Positions 1 through 8,119 are shown, counted from the first letter of the stretch. The stretch is DNA of 13,613 nucleotides from Candidatus Sumerlaeota bacterium (GCA_016928995.1 JAFGJS010000051.1:1-13613), one strand, 5' to 3'. Made by a program: numbers and translations. Notes: generated from the sequence alone by a model not told the origin.

Positions 1-1
1 C

Positions 2-73
2 CGCTATGACAAACGAGCCGTCATTTTTCTCGGAGCCATCTACCTCGCGGCCGCTGTCGTATGGCTCAATTGA
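2..73 (+). CDS. C-terminal end of a membrane protein (5' truncated)
   Basis: An open frame enters from the left edge and stops at TGA (71-73). It gives 23 residues ending in a hydrophobic run (VIFLGAIYLAAAVVWLN), which reads as a final transmembrane helix after a charged RYDKR stretch. The rest of the gene lies outside the window, so no function can be assigned. It is on the same strand as the next gene with a gap of about 59 bp, so co-transcription is plausible. The call rests only on the open frame and its hydrophobic pattern. Confidence 0.55.
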   Translation, partial: RYDKRAVIFLGAIYLAAAVVWLN

Positions 74-117
74 CGACACGCCCTAGAAGCATGCGCAATC
101 GGCGCAGCTGGTCAAAC

Positions 118-124
118 AAAGGAG
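118..124 (+). promoter_or_regulatory. Shine-Dalgarno site that fixes the start of the 133-900 gene
   Basis: AAAGGAG lies 8 nt before the ATG at 133. The frame is open further upstream with ATGs at 61 and 91, but neither has a comparable ribosome site, and the one at 61 would overlap the preceding gene. The start at 133 is therefore preferred. Confidence 0.65.
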
Positions 125-132
125 CGACGAAA

Positions 133-900
133 ATGGATCCAGAAAACATGCCTGCGAAGAGCGAGATAAACTCACTGGAGGAGACGGATGAAATCGCCCC
201 ATCGCTCCCATTGCTTCCAGAGAGTGTCGATTCCGAATCAAACGCTCTCGTCAAACTGCTGAAATCGCCGCAAATGTTCATCACGGAGATCAAGCACACC
301 CCTGACGAGTTGAAGGAATGGCTGACGCTGCTCATTGCGGGCGCGGCGTTCCATGCGATTTACGGCTTCGCCGCCGGCATGTTCGGCGGATGGGGAACAG
401 CGTTGATGGCCATGTGCAAAGCGCCGTTGATCGCGCTCTGCTCACTGGCGTTGTGCATGCCCAGCCTCTACATCTTCGCCTGCGTGAGCAGCGTCCCCCT
501 CACACTGAAGCAGGCGTTGCGTTTCGCAGGCGGCGTAATGGCGATGACTGGCTTGATCCTGATCGCCATGGCGCCCGTGGGCTGGTTGTTTTCCGTCAGC
601 ACCAGCAGCGTCGGTTTTATCGCCTTTCTCAATGTGGCGATTTGGGGCATCGCCATGATCTTCGCCATATCACTGCTCAAGCATCTCAGTTTCAGCCTGC
701 GCCGCAGCGTGACCGGGGTGTTTTTTTGGATCATCATTTATATCGTTGTCACGCTGCAGATGAGCACCTGCATGCGGCCGTTGCTCTCAATGCCGGAGCA
801 CGGATGGTTTGCAGGAGGAAAAAAATTCTTCCTCATTCATTTCAGCGAGACGATGCAAAACGAAATCACCGATCGCGGCTCAGTAAATAGCACGGATTGA
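133..900 (+). CDS. Five-helix integral membrane protein, Yip1-like in pattern, function unknown
   Basis: The product is 255 aa. An acidic, Ser/Glu-rich N-terminus of about 60 residues (DPENMPAKSEINSLEE...) is followed by an amphipathic stretch (KSPQMFITEIKHTPDELKEW). About five membrane helices then follow near residues 63-84, 97-119, 132-153, 160-183 and 192-213. The C-terminus is short and soluble. An N-terminal soluble tail followed by five closely packed helices resembles the Yip1/YIF1 membrane family, but I see no diagnostic motif and treat that as a guess. The start is chosen from AAAGGAG 8 nt upstream. The gene follows another membrane-protein gene on the same strand and converges with the phosphatase gene at 965. 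Nothing looks broken. Confidence 0.75.
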   Translation: MDPENMPAKSEINSLEETDEIAPSLPLLPESVDSESNALVKLLKSPQMFITEIKHTPDELKEWLTLLIAGAAFHAIYGFAAGMFGGWGTALMAMCKAPLIALCSLALCMPSLYIFACVSSVPLTLKQALRFAGGVMAMTGLILIAMAPVGWLFSVSTSSVGFIAFLNVAIWGIAMIFAISLLKHLSFSLRRSVTGVFFWIIIYIVVTLQMSTCMRPLLSMPEHGWFAGGKKFFLIHFSETMQNEITDRGSVNSTD

Positions 901-913
901 TTCAAGCGTCCAA

Positions 914-940
914 TCTGCAAAAATGATCGTTCCTTGCAGA
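914..940. terminator. Possible bidirectional terminator hairpin between convergent genes
   Basis: TCTGCAA (914-920) and TTGCAGA (934-940) form a perfect 7-bp stem with a 13-nt loop. It sits in the 64-bp gap between two convergent genes, where a shared terminator is expected. There is no clear T-tract on either side, so it would be an atypical terminator or only an mRNA 3' end stabiliser. Confidence 0.3.
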
Positions 941-964
941 CCGCGAAGTTTATACAATCAACGA

Positions 965-1579
965 TTAATTCTGCGATATCGACGGCGATGATGAATCGTC
1001 ATCCTTAAGGCCGGCTTCGGTTTTGATCGCATCAATATCCAGCTCCTGAATCCAAGACGGCAGGTTCTGAAATACAGCGTGAAATCCGAATCCTCCCTCG
1101 GTCATCTCCTTGAGCGCCTCCTCCTTGGTCCATCCTTGAACAGTAATGCGGTAGAGGGCGCAGATGGTTCCTGTCCGGTCCGCGCCATGCTGACAATGCA
1201 CGAGCACCGGCGTCCGTTCAGGATCATTGACGATCTTCAGGAACTCAACCACATCCTCCTGTTCTGTATGCCAAGCCTTCATGGCGATGTGCTCGGACTT
1301 CAGATCCGATCCAGCGAGTTCATCCTTGTCGCTGTGTAAGGATCGCAGGTTGACTACGGTCTTAATGCCCATTTGTTCGAGGTTTTTCATTCCCTGCGCG
1401 GTGGGCTGGGCGCTGCGATAAAGATCGTCGCTGACTTTATGGAGATTGGGGACGCCTTCCAGCTGGATCGGCTGCGCCCATGTTGCGGGACGTTTGGAAT
1501 TAGCGATCAGCTGCGCCGCGCACGCTGTAAGGGGTCCAACGAGACATATGAACAGAAAAAAGTAAATGTTACTCTTCAT
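965..1579 (-). CDS. Lipoprotein tyrosine/dual-specificity phosphatase (TpbA-like)
   Basis: The product is 204 aa. The N-terminus is a lipoprotein signal: a hydrophobic stretch ending in a lipobox L-T-A-C, with C20 as the predicted lipidated cysteine. The mature part has the Cys-phosphatase layout: SDDLYRSAQPT (residues 50-60), MGIKTVVNLR (70-79), and the P-loop HCQHGADRTG with nucleophile C129 and phosphate-binding R135 (C-x5-R). The YRSAQP and VVNLR segments are typical of the TpbA-like periplasmic dual-specificity phosphatases of bacteria. It would dephosphorylate phosphotyrosine, or possibly another phosphoester, in the envelope; the substrate cannot be told. The C-terminus is Ser/Asp-rich. 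A weak ribosome site (AGG, 8 nt spacer) precedes the ATG. The gene follows the glycosyltransferase gene by 108 bp on the same strand and may have its own promoter. The family call is firm, the lipid anchor likely. Confidence 0.86.
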   Translation of the reverse strand: MKSNIYFFLFICLVGPLTACAAQLIANSKRPATWAQPIQLEGVPNLHKVSDDLYRSAQPTAQGMKNLEQMGIKTVVNLRSLHSDKDELAGSDLKSEHIAMKAWHTEQEDVVEFLKIVNDPERTPVLVHCQHGADRTGTICALYRITVQGWTKEEALKEMTEGGFGFHAVFQNLPSWIQELDIDAIKTEAGLKDDDSSSPSISQN

Positions 1580-1647
1580 TGTGAATACCTATTCCTATTC
1601 TTGGAAGGTTACAGTAGTAGACATTTTATTAATGTCATTTCATTCCA

Positions 1648-1678
1648 CCGAGAGTCAACGAACATTTCACTCTCCCGG
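1648..1678 (-). terminator. Weak hairpin downstream of the glycosyltransferase gene
   Basis: GAGAGT (1650-1655) faces ACTCTC (1669-1674), a 6-bp stem with a 13-nt loop, and flanking CC/GG can extend it with a bulge. It follows the glycosyltransferase stop (1688) by about 10 nt. No T-tract follows. A second small hairpin, GACATT/AATGTC at 1620-1636, lies closer to the phosphatase start. Either may separate the two transcripts; the evidence is weak. Confidence 0.25.
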
Positions 1679-1687
1679 ATGATGCAT

Positions 1688-2425
1688 TCAATGCGATTTC
1701 TTGATGATCAATTGCAGGGTGGCTTTGACCGTGGCCCAGAAGGGAAGTTTGCTGCGGCCATGCTTGCGGTCGTAGCGCAAGGTGAATGGGACTTCACCGA
1801 TGCGGCGGCAGTAGGGCGCGAGCTTGACCAGCAGCTCGTCGGTGCAGGCGAAACCCGCGCGGCTGATGAGCTGGTCGCCGTGCTCCTCGAAACCGCGCCG
1901 CACGACGCGGTTGGAGTAGGCGCGAAAGCCGCAGGTGTAGTCCCGCACGCCGGGGATGCGTGAGAAAATCGTAAACACCGCCCGACCGCCGAGGCTCAGC
2001 AGCCGGCGAAACAGCGGCACACCGACCTGGCGGCTGCCCTTGCGGTATCGCGAGGCGATGACGATGTCCGCCCCGCCGCGCAGCTGCTCGAGCATCGCGG
2101 GAATCACATCCGGCGGATGCGTGTTGTCCGCGTCCATGCAGACGATCACCCCGTCCTCGCCGACGGTCTCCGAGGCGATGCGCAGTCCGCGCAGCACGGT
2201 CGGCCCCAGCCCCATGTTTTGCGGATTGTCGATCACCCGCAGATACGGCATGCGCTCCGCCAGCTTCAACGCGGCCGCTCGCGTGCCGTCCACACTGCCG
2301 TCGTTCACTACTAAAATGCTGGAGTTGAATTCCAGACCCGGCAACACCGCCACGAATTCTTCCAGCAACGGCGGGAGCGTCTGCTCTTCATTGTACGCCG
2401 GCAGCACCACGGCCAGTTCAGGCAT
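1688..2425 (-). CDS. Family 2 glycosyltransferase, dolichol/polyprenyl-phosphate sugar transferase type
   Basis: The product is 245 aa and has a GT-A fold. Motifs in order are VVLPAYNEE (residues 6-14, nucleotide pocket), VVNDGSVDGT (39-48), the metal-binding DAD at 98-100 inside CMDADNTHPP, and IASRYRKGS (123-131). GFRAYS and the region around RYDRKHGRSK near the C-terminus fit the DPM1-like/polyprenyl-phosphate glycosyltransferase branch, which moves a sugar from a nucleotide donor to a polyprenyl phosphate at the inner membrane. There is no membrane helix, only a basic end (IIKKSH). The donor and acceptor are not readable from the sequence. Its ATG shares one base with the glnD stop codon (TAATG), so translation is probably coupled to glnD. 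It is complete and of normal length. Confidence 0.9.
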   Translation of the reverse strand: MPELAVVLPAYNEEQTLPPLLEEFVAVLPGLEFNSSILVVNDGSVDGTRAAALKLAERMPYLRVIDNPQNMGLGPTVLRGLRIASETVGEDGVIVCMDADNTHPPDVIPAMLEQLRGGADIVIASRYRKGSRQVGVPLFRRLLSLGGRAVFTIFSRIPGVRDYTCGFRAYSNRVVRRGFEEHGDQLISRAGFACTDELLVKLAPYCRRIGEVPFTLRYDRKHGRSKLPFWATVKATLQLIIKKSH

Positions 2426-5196
2426 TATTGAATTCCCGTCGAATTTTTGCGGTCGATCTCAAGGGTGTATCCCAATTCTTCATGGAATGCCTGGAGCAAC
2501 GTCTCATACTCCTCCGGCTTGTCGATCTTCTTGCTCTCCAGATCCGTGACGTAAAATACGTCCACCACACGATAGGCTTCGTTGGCGATCAGCGCGAGGT
2601 GGATGTCGAGTTTGCAGCGGATCATCGCCCGCGTCAAATGAAACAGCAATCCCGGCTGATCATGCGTCTTCACCTCTAAAATCGTATGGTTGGCGGACGC
2701 GGTGTTGTTGATGATGATCGCCGGCGGTTTGCGGCGCGTGTTAGCTGCGGGCAACGGCGGAAATGAAGGGATGCTGCTGATCAATTCGGCCTCGTCGCGT
2801 TTGCCGCTGATGATGCCGTCCAGCAGATTGCGCACGCGATCCAGGTTGAATCCCTCCGGCACCTGTTCGCCGTTCCAATGCGACACCTGGAAGAAATCCA
2901 TCGCCAGCCCGTCTCGCGAAGAAAAAATCTGCGCCGCGTGGATGTTCAGCTTTTTCGAGGCCAGCGCGCCGCAGATCAAGCTGAACACTCCAGGATTATC
3001 CGGCGCGCAAACCATCAGTTCGGACAGGTTGGAATTTTCGGCGCGATGCAGTTCCCAGGCGATGCTCTTGCCGCTGTCCAATTCACGTGAAAGCCGCCAG
3101 TGCGCCAGCACATGCTCGAATCGCGCCGAGGCCAGGTAACTCTGTGGAAGATTGTGGACGAATTGCTCGATCAAACGATCCTTGATCTCGGGTTCAATCT
3201 GCTCACGCAGTTGCGCCAGCAATTCCTGCCTGTCCTGCGCTTCGAACAGCCGGTCGATGGAGCCGCCCTTGATCAGCAGCATCGCGTGATCATAGAGCTG
3301 CTGCATCAAGACCCCCTTCCAGTCGGTCCAGGTCTCCGGACTGACGGCGCGCAAATCGCAGTACGTCATCAGATGCAACAGCCGCAACCGTTCGGCGTCG
3401 CCGATTTCCTCAGCGAACCGCCTTACTACTTCAGGATCGTTGATGTCGCGACGCAGAGCCGTGTGCAGCAGGCGGTGATGCTTTTGAATCAGAAAATGCA
3501 GCGTTTCACCTTCTTCGGTGGGCATGCCGATGCGATCCGCGACGCGCTGCGCGATTTGCGCCCCGCGCAGGGCATGCCCGGAACCGCGTCCCTTGCCGGC
3601 GTCGTGCAGCAACAACGCCAGATTAAGCAGATGCCAGCGTTTGAGTCCGCGCGCCGCTTCGCGCATGCGGCCGATCAAGGGAGTTTTTTGATTCACCTCG
3701 CGGGACCATAAGTTATCCGAATGCCGCAAGGTGCGGATCGAATGCTCATCCGCCGTGTAGTGATGATAACGATCCATCTGCGGCAGGCAATACAGCGCGC
3801 TGAACTCCGGAATGTAGAGCGTCAGCACGCCAGTGTCATACATGTCGCGCACAGGCTGCATGGTCCAGCCGCGATTGTTGAGAATATTGATAAATTCCGT
3901 TCGAACGCCGGCCGAGCTGCGGAACGCTTCGGCGTCAAGCATCGGAACTGTGCGGCGGATCAAATTCTTCAACGATTCACTCACCGGAACCCGTTCGCGC
4001 GAGGCGATAGAAAGCACATCCATCACCCGGTCCGGCTGAGCCAAGAAATAATCGTCCGTCACGCCAGGCAGGATCAATTCCCCGCTATGGACATAGAGCC
4101 CCCGCCCCGCCGAGCGCCGGGCGAATTTCCAATAGAGTTTATTCAAGGCGTTCGGTTGACGCACGGCGAGTTCATTCACCGCCCGCTGGGTCAGTTGCTG
4201 AATCTCGCGCGCATGATGGTAAAAGCCGTGCATGAAGTTTTCCTCGGCCAGGCGCAATTCGTCGCGCTGATAATCCATCTCGCGCGCAATCTGCGTCTGC
4301 CGTTCAAAAGTAAGCACGTCGCTTTTGCGTCCGGAAAAGAAATGCAAGTAATTGCGAATCTTCAGCATGAACTCCACGGAATCCAGCAAGCCGTCGCACT
4401 CTTCCGCGGTTAAGATGTCCATCTCTGCCAGCCGGCTGGGTGAAGCATCGCCGGTCGCGGCGTAAAGCTGCCATAACATCGAGTGATAATCGCGCAATCC
4501 GCCGATGCCGTCCTTCACATTCGGCTCCAGCGTGTAAATCGTCGAACCAAACTGCTGGTGCCGCAAGTTGCGCCGGTCATTCAACGTCCGCTGGAACCAG
4601 TCGCGTTTCTCTTTATGAATCTTCTGACCGATGCGCTGGCTGAAATCCAGATGCATCGCCGCGCTGCCCCAAATCAACCGCGTCTCCAGCATCGATGTGG
4701 CCGAATCCAGATCGCTGCTCGCTTGTTGCAGGCACTGTTGGATTGTACGCACCGCCTGCCCCACTTCCAATTTCAAGTCCCATAGCACGTGCATCAAGGA
4801 CTTGAGCAACGACTCTTCCTTGTCCGTAAGGCTGTCCGGCGTGAGGATCAGCATGTCCATGTCGGAGTATAGGCTGAGCATCTCGCGCCCATTGCCGCCG
4901 ATCATCGCCACAACGATGCGCTCCGGATCGCACTCCCCTTTCGCCGCGTCCACGTGCGTCTGCACGATATGCAGCGCTAAGGCGTCCATCGCGCGCGAGA
5001 ATTGACGCGACACATCGAACTGCCGGTCAATTGGCGTGCGCTCCATACAGGTTTTGCGCGCCGCTTCCAAGAGTCCGAGGCATTCCGTGATCAGCGCCTG
5101 ACGTTGTTGCGGAGGAAGCAATTCCTCCACGACTCGCGGTTGAATTCCGCTGAGCGCCATGCGCATGGCCGTTTTTGATGATCTTGCGGGTCTCAT
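2425..5196 (-). CDS. glnD: Bifunctional [protein-PII] uridylyltransferase / uridylyl-removing enzyme
   Basis: The product is 923 aa, normal for GlnD. This cytoplasmic enzyme adds UMP to PII when glutamine is low and removes it when glutamine is high. Visible parts in order: the nucleotidyltransferase motif IGGNGREMLSLYSDMDML (99-116; S111, D112 and D114 align with the usual S-D-x-D); the conserved VKDGIGGLRDYH (227-238); YTADEHSIRTL (480-490); the HD hydrolase motif LLLHDAGKGRG (528-538; H531/D532); and two C-terminal ACT glutamine-sensing domains starting near 727 (APDNPG) and 838 (THDQPG). In the nucleotidyltransferase motif the common G-E-L-x-P stretch is replaced by E-M-L-S-L, a variation that spares the metal ligands. 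Other in-frame ATGs lie 10 and 12 codons inside (5166, 5160), so the exact start is unsure. It lies 118 bp downstream of ispG. No PII gene is in the window. Confidence 0.94.
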   Translation of the reverse strand: MRPARSSKTAMRMALSGIQPRVVEELLPPQQRQALITECLGLLEAARKTCMERTPIDRQFDVSRQFSRAMDALALHIVQTHVDAAKGECDPERIVVAMIGGNGREMLSLYSDMDMLILTPDSLTDKEESLLKSLMHVLWDLKLEVGQAVRTIQQCLQQASSDLDSATSMLETRLIWGSAAMHLDFSQRIGQKIHKEKRDWFQRTLNDRRNLRHQQFGSTIYTLEPNVKDGIGGLRDYHSMLWQLYAATGDASPSRLAEMDILTAEECDGLLDSVEFMLKIRNYLHFFSGRKSDVLTFERQTQIAREMDYQRDELRLAEENFMHGFYHHAREIQQLTQRAVNELAVRQPNALNKLYWKFARRSAGRGLYVHSGELILPGVTDDYFLAQPDRVMDVLSIASRERVPVSESLKNLIRRTVPMLDAEAFRSSAGVRTEFINILNNRGWTMQPVRDMYDTGVLTLYIPEFSALYCLPQMDRYHHYTADEHSIRTLRHSDNLWSREVNQKTPLIGRMREAARGLKRWHLLNLALLLHDAGKGRGSGHALRGAQIAQRVADRIGMPTEEGETLHFLIQKHHRLLHTALRRDINDPEVVRRFAEEIGDAERLRLLHLMTYCDLRAVSPETWTDWKGVLMQQLYDHAMLLIKGGSIDRLFEAQDRQELLAQLREQIEPEIKDRLIEQFVHNLPQSYLASARFEHVLAHWRLSRELDSGKSIAWELHRAENSNLSELMVCAPDNPGVFSLICGALASKKLNIHAAQIFSSRDGLAMDFFQVSHWNGEQVPEGFNLDRVRNLLDGIISGKRDEAELISSIPSFPPLPAANTRRKPPAIIINNTASANHTILEVKTHDQPGLLFHLTRAMIRCKLDIHLALIANEAYRVVDVFYVTDLESKKIDKPEEYETLLQAFHEELGYTLEIDRKNSTGIQ

Positions 5197-5252
5197 GATT
5201 GCTATCTCAATTCTGCATCGCCTTCAAATCAATCCAAGCTTAACATATGCGA

Positions 5253-5287
5253 ATCGCCGCGGCAAGGCGTTCGTCAGCCACGGCGAT
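5253..5287 (-). other. Stem-loop in the ispG-glnD gap
   Basis: ATCGCCG (5253-5259) and CGGCGAT (5281-5287) form a perfect 7-bp GC-rich stem around a 21-nt loop, with a smaller GGC/GCC pair possible inside. It sits in the 118-bp space between the ispG stop and the glnD start. No T-tract follows, so it may be a processing or partial-termination signal, or chance. Confidence 0.25.
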
Positions 5288-5314
5288 GATTCTCGTTTGA
5301 TATTCGTCCAATGT

Positions 5315-6403
5315 TCATCCGCGCTGAGCGGCGAGTTCATCCTTGAACGATTGAATTTCCGCGATCAGCGCCTCGACGATGTCCGCTTCCGCCACCTTGC
5401 GCACAATCTCGCCGCGCCGGAAAATCAAGCCGACGCCCTTGCCGCCGGCCACGCCGATGTCCGCTTCGCTCGCCTCGCCCGGTCCGTTCACCGCACAGCC
5501 CATCACGGCCACGGTCACCGGAATTTTCTCGCGCATCAAATAATCTTCCACGACCTTCACGATCGGCTGCATGTCGATCTGAATCCGCCCGCAGGTCGGA
5601 CACGAAATCAGCGTGGCGGCGTTCTTCAGCAGTCCGAAGGAATTCAAAAGCTGCTTGCCGACAAAAACTTCCTCCTTCGGATCGGCTGTCAGGGAAACGC
5701 GGATCGTATCGCACAATCCGTCATGCAGCAGGATGCCGATGCCGGCCGACGACTTGATTGTGCCCGTGCGCAACGAACCAGACTCAGTGACGCCGACATG
5801 GAAGGGATAGGAACAGACCTTGGCCAGTTCACGGTAAGCCTCCACGGTCGTTAATACATCGGTCGCCTTGAGCGAGATCTTAATGTCGAAAAAATCCAGC
5901 TCCTCCAGCATCCGGACGTGCTCCAGCGCGCTTTCGCACATCGCCTCGGCCAGCCGCATTTGCCCGGAGCGCACCTTTTCCAGCAGCGGCTTTTCAATCG
6001 AGCCGGAATTCACGCCGATGCGAATCGGCACACCGCGCTCCGCCGCTGCTTTCGTCACGATTTCCACGCGGTCGCGTCCGCCGATGTTGCCCGGATTCAG
6101 CCGCAGGCCCTGCACACCGGCCTCCAGCGCCTTCTGCGCCAGTCGATAGTTGAAGTGAATGTCCGCGATGATCGGAATCGGCGATTGCGGCACGATCGCC
6201 GTCAGCGCCTCGGCGTCCTTGTCCTGCGGCACGGCCAGCCGCACGATGTCGCAGCCCGCCTCGGCCACGTCGCGGATCTGCGCCACGGTCGCGTCCACGT
6301 TCCACGTGTCGGTCTTGGTCATGGTCTGCACGCTGATCGGCGCGCCGCCGCCCACCGCCACATCGCCGACCTTGATTTGCCTGGTTTCCCGCCGTTGGAT
6401 CAT
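5315..6403 (-). CDS. ispG: 4-hydroxy-3-methylbut-2-enyl-diphosphate synthase (MEP pathway)
   Basis: The product is 362 aa, close to the usual Gram-negative length. IspG (GcpE) is a [4Fe-4S] enzyme that reductively opens methylerythritol cyclodiphosphate to HMBPP, the penultimate step to IPP and DMAPP. Family signatures run the whole length: RRETRQIKVGDVAVGGGAPI (5-24), IADIHFNYRLA (79-89), LRLNPGNIGG (100-109), IRIGVNSGS (127-135) and TESGSLRTGTIKSS (206-219). The cluster ligands are C268 and C271 in ISCPTCGR, plus C303 and E310 in GCAVNGPGEA; all are present. A GGAG lies about 10 nt before the ATG. It follows rseP by 30 bp, a pairing seen in many bacteria because both belong to conserved envelope/isoprenoid clusters. 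dxr, often nearby, is not in this window. Confidence 0.97.
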   Translation of the reverse strand: MIQRRETRQIKVGDVAVGGGAPISVQTMTKTDTWNVDATVAQIRDVAEAGCDIVRLAVPQDKDAEALTAIVPQSPIPIIADIHFNYRLAQKALEAGVQGLRLNPGNIGGRDRVEIVTKAAAERGVPIRIGVNSGSIEKPLLEKVRSGQMRLAEAMCESALEHVRMLEELDFFDIKISLKATDVLTTVEAYRELAKVCSYPFHVGVTESGSLRTGTIKSSAGIGILLHDGLCDTIRVSLTADPKEEVFVGKQLLNSFGLLKNAATLISCPTCGRIQIDMQPIVKVVEDYLMREKIPVTVAVMGCAVNGPGEASEADIGVAGGKGVGLIFRRGEIVRKVAEADIVEALIAEIQSFKDELAAQRG

Positions 6404-6433
6404 GATCGTAAAACTCCGCTCAGGGAGGCAGCG

Positions 6434-7957
6434 TCAATTGACGAAAAAATACACGATGAACTTGCGCGCGTCTTCGAATGTGATCAAAACCATCAGCACG
6501 ATAAACAGCACGATGAACGCGCGGAACATATGCTCGACAAACCCAGGAGGCAGCGGCCGGCGGATTGTCGATTCAATCGTGGCGATGACAATGTGTCCGC
6601 CGTCCAGCACTGGAATCGGCAGCAGGTTCATCACCATCAGGATGACATTAATGATCGCCATAAACTCAAAATAATCGACCCAGCCTTTGGTCGCGCGCTC
6701 AATCGTGAGGCCGCCAATCATCAATGGTCCGCCCATGTTGCGGCGCACCGAACCAAATCCTTGTTTAAAAATGCGGCCCAGCATGATCGGATAAATCACG
6801 GCAATTCGATTGACCGCTTGAAAGCCCTTAACGAAGCAATATGGAAAGGAATGTTGTTCAATCTCCACATTGGGATATTTGGGGGTGATGCCAATCTCAC
6901 CAAACTGATCGTCGTTCGCATTGATGCGCGGCGTTATTGTAAAATCCAAAATCTCGCCGTCTCTCTCCACTTTCATGACAGTTGGTTTACCGATATTCGC
7001 GGAAATATGATCTTGCAACTCCACGAAGTAGCTCACCGGCGCGCCGTTAATGCTTACAATCCGATCGTATTCTTTTAATCCGGCTTTTCGAGCCGGACTT
7101 AAAAACACAACGTGGCGAATTTGTGATGAGAGCGCTGACGCGAAATAACGATATTCGTCTTTCCAAATCATTGTTTCACGATCAAAACTATCCGGCGTCA
7201 CTGGCAGCTCCAGCGCCACAGCCTTCGTGGTTGACGGATCATCATCAAGCACGCGCGAGACCAGGATCGGTATTTTCAGTTCGGCTTTTTCATCCTGTTC
7301 CTTGAACGGCGCCATCGCCTTGTTTACTTGCGTGTAAATCTCATCCCAATCCTTGATTTTGACTCCGTTCACCTCGATAATCTTATCCTCGGTTTGAAAA
7401 CCTTGCTGCGCCAGCAGCGAATTTGGCTTCACCAAGCCCAGGTATGGATCGTCAGGCAATATCGTCTCCATACCGTGCAAGAAAAGAAAACCGTAAATCA
7501 CAATCGCCGTCAGGTAGTTCATGAACACGCCGGCGGAAAAGATGACGATCTTTGCATACAGCGGCAATGCGCGCAGCGCTTCGATGTCCTGCAATGGGTT
7601 GTCGCCGGTCGCGCCTTCCATGCCGGTGGATGGCTTTTTATTATTGGCTTTCGCCTCGGATTCTTTTTCCAGCTGATGCAGATGCCCCTCGTCCGATGAC
7701 GAGGTCATGCTCGTCTCGGAATACACCTCGCCGTCGTCGCCCGTTCCCATCGCCACATAGCCCCCAAAGGGGATCCAGCAGATGGCGTATTCCGTTTCAC
7801 CAATGCGCTTGCCCCAGATCTTGGGACCAAGCCCCATGGCGAACCGTTCCACCGGCACCTTGAAAAATTTCGCAGCCAGGAAATGGCCGAATTCATGAAT
7901 GAAGATGCTGAAGCCCAGCAAGAATCCAATGGCGACGATTCCGAGTAAAACGATCAT
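6434..7957 (-). CDS. rseP: Site-2 intramembrane zinc metalloprotease (RseP family)
   Basis: The product is 507 aa, an inner-membrane protease of the S2P/RseP group that cuts membrane-spanning substrates such as anti-sigma factors and signal-peptide remnants. The zinc motif HEFGH lies in the first helix (H21, E22, H25) and the third ligand is D452 in NLLPIPVLDGGH (444-455). FGGYVAM (64-70) and the second helix containing FMNYLTA (145-151) match the family core. Two PDZ-like regions lie between, the first near 172-210 (GLVKPNSLLAQQGF...DKIIEVNGVKI) and the second near 285-340 (LSPARKAGLKEYDRIVSINGAPV). C-terminal helices follow at about 430-447 and 478-494. Residues about 71-125, between GGYV and the second helix, are a hydrophilic Ser/Glu/Lys-rich insert much longer than in E. 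coli RseP. It is the first gene of its block, with about 530 bp of gene-free DNA upstream. Confidence 0.95.
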   Translation of the reverse strand: MIVLLGIVAIGFLLGFSIFIHEFGHFLAAKFFKVPVERFAMGLGPKIWGKRIGETEYAICWIPFGGYVAMGTGDDGEVYSETSMTSSSDEGHLHQLEKESEAKANNKKPSTGMEGATGDNPLQDIEALRALPLYAKIVIFSAGVFMNYLTAIVIYGFLFLHGMETILPDDPYLGLVKPNSLLAQQGFQTEDKIIEVNGVKIKDWDEIYTQVNKAMAPFKEQDEKAELKIPILVSRVLDDDPSTTKAVALELPVTPDSFDRETMIWKDEYRYFASALSSQIRHVVFLSPARKAGLKEYDRIVSINGAPVSYFVELQDHISANIGKPTVMKVERDGEILDFTITPRINANDDQFGEIGITPKYPNVEIEQHSFPYCFVKGFQAVNRIAVIYPIMLGRIFKQGFGSVRRNMGGPLMIGGLTIERATKGWVDYFEFMAIINVILMVMNLLPIPVLDGGHIVIATIESTIRRPLPPGFVEHMFRAFIVLFIVLMVLITFEDARKFIVYFFVN

Positions 7958-8110
7958 TGATTAACATCCCGTGTTGAGTGATTGGCCGTGTGCTGCTGCA
8001 ATCCAACCGGATTTCTCTCGCCTTCCGGTCAATCGATTTAAAGATGAGACTGTAGCGGTTGAAAAAAGTTTCCACAATAAAAAAGAAGCCCCGTATTTGA
8101 ATCGGAGCGC

Positions 8111-8119
8111 ATCATATCA
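8111..8119 (-). promoter_or_regulatory. Candidate extended -10 for the rseP-ispG transcript
   Basis: Read on the minus strand this is TGATATGAT, that is TG-n-TATGAT, one base from the extended -10 consensus. No good -35 is at 17 nt, though TTGCGT lies further upstream. The site is about 154 nt before the rseP ATG, which would leave a long leader containing an ACCGGA/TCCGGT hairpin. It is a pattern match only. Confidence 0.3.

Noticed and set aside
61-132. Upstream ATG at 61 as the start of the five-helix protein
   Set aside because: It would overlap the preceding reading frame and lacks a ribosome site, while the ATG at 133 has AAAGGAG at ideal spacing.
318-890. A 190-codon plus-strand frame inside the membrane-protein gene
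   Set aside because: It is an Arg/His-rich shifted frame of the 133-900 gene with no ribosome site or conserved features.
5918-7078. A long open frame (386 codons) on the plus strand across ispG and rseP
   Set aside because: It lies opposite two well-conserved genes, and its translation is rich in His/Arg with no domain pattern, as expected for the antisense of GC-rich coding DNA.
8062-8100. T-rich run after GC bases on the minus strand (GGGGCTTCTTTTTT) as a terminator
   Set aside because: No stem precedes the T-tract, so the hairpin part of an intrinsic terminator is missing.
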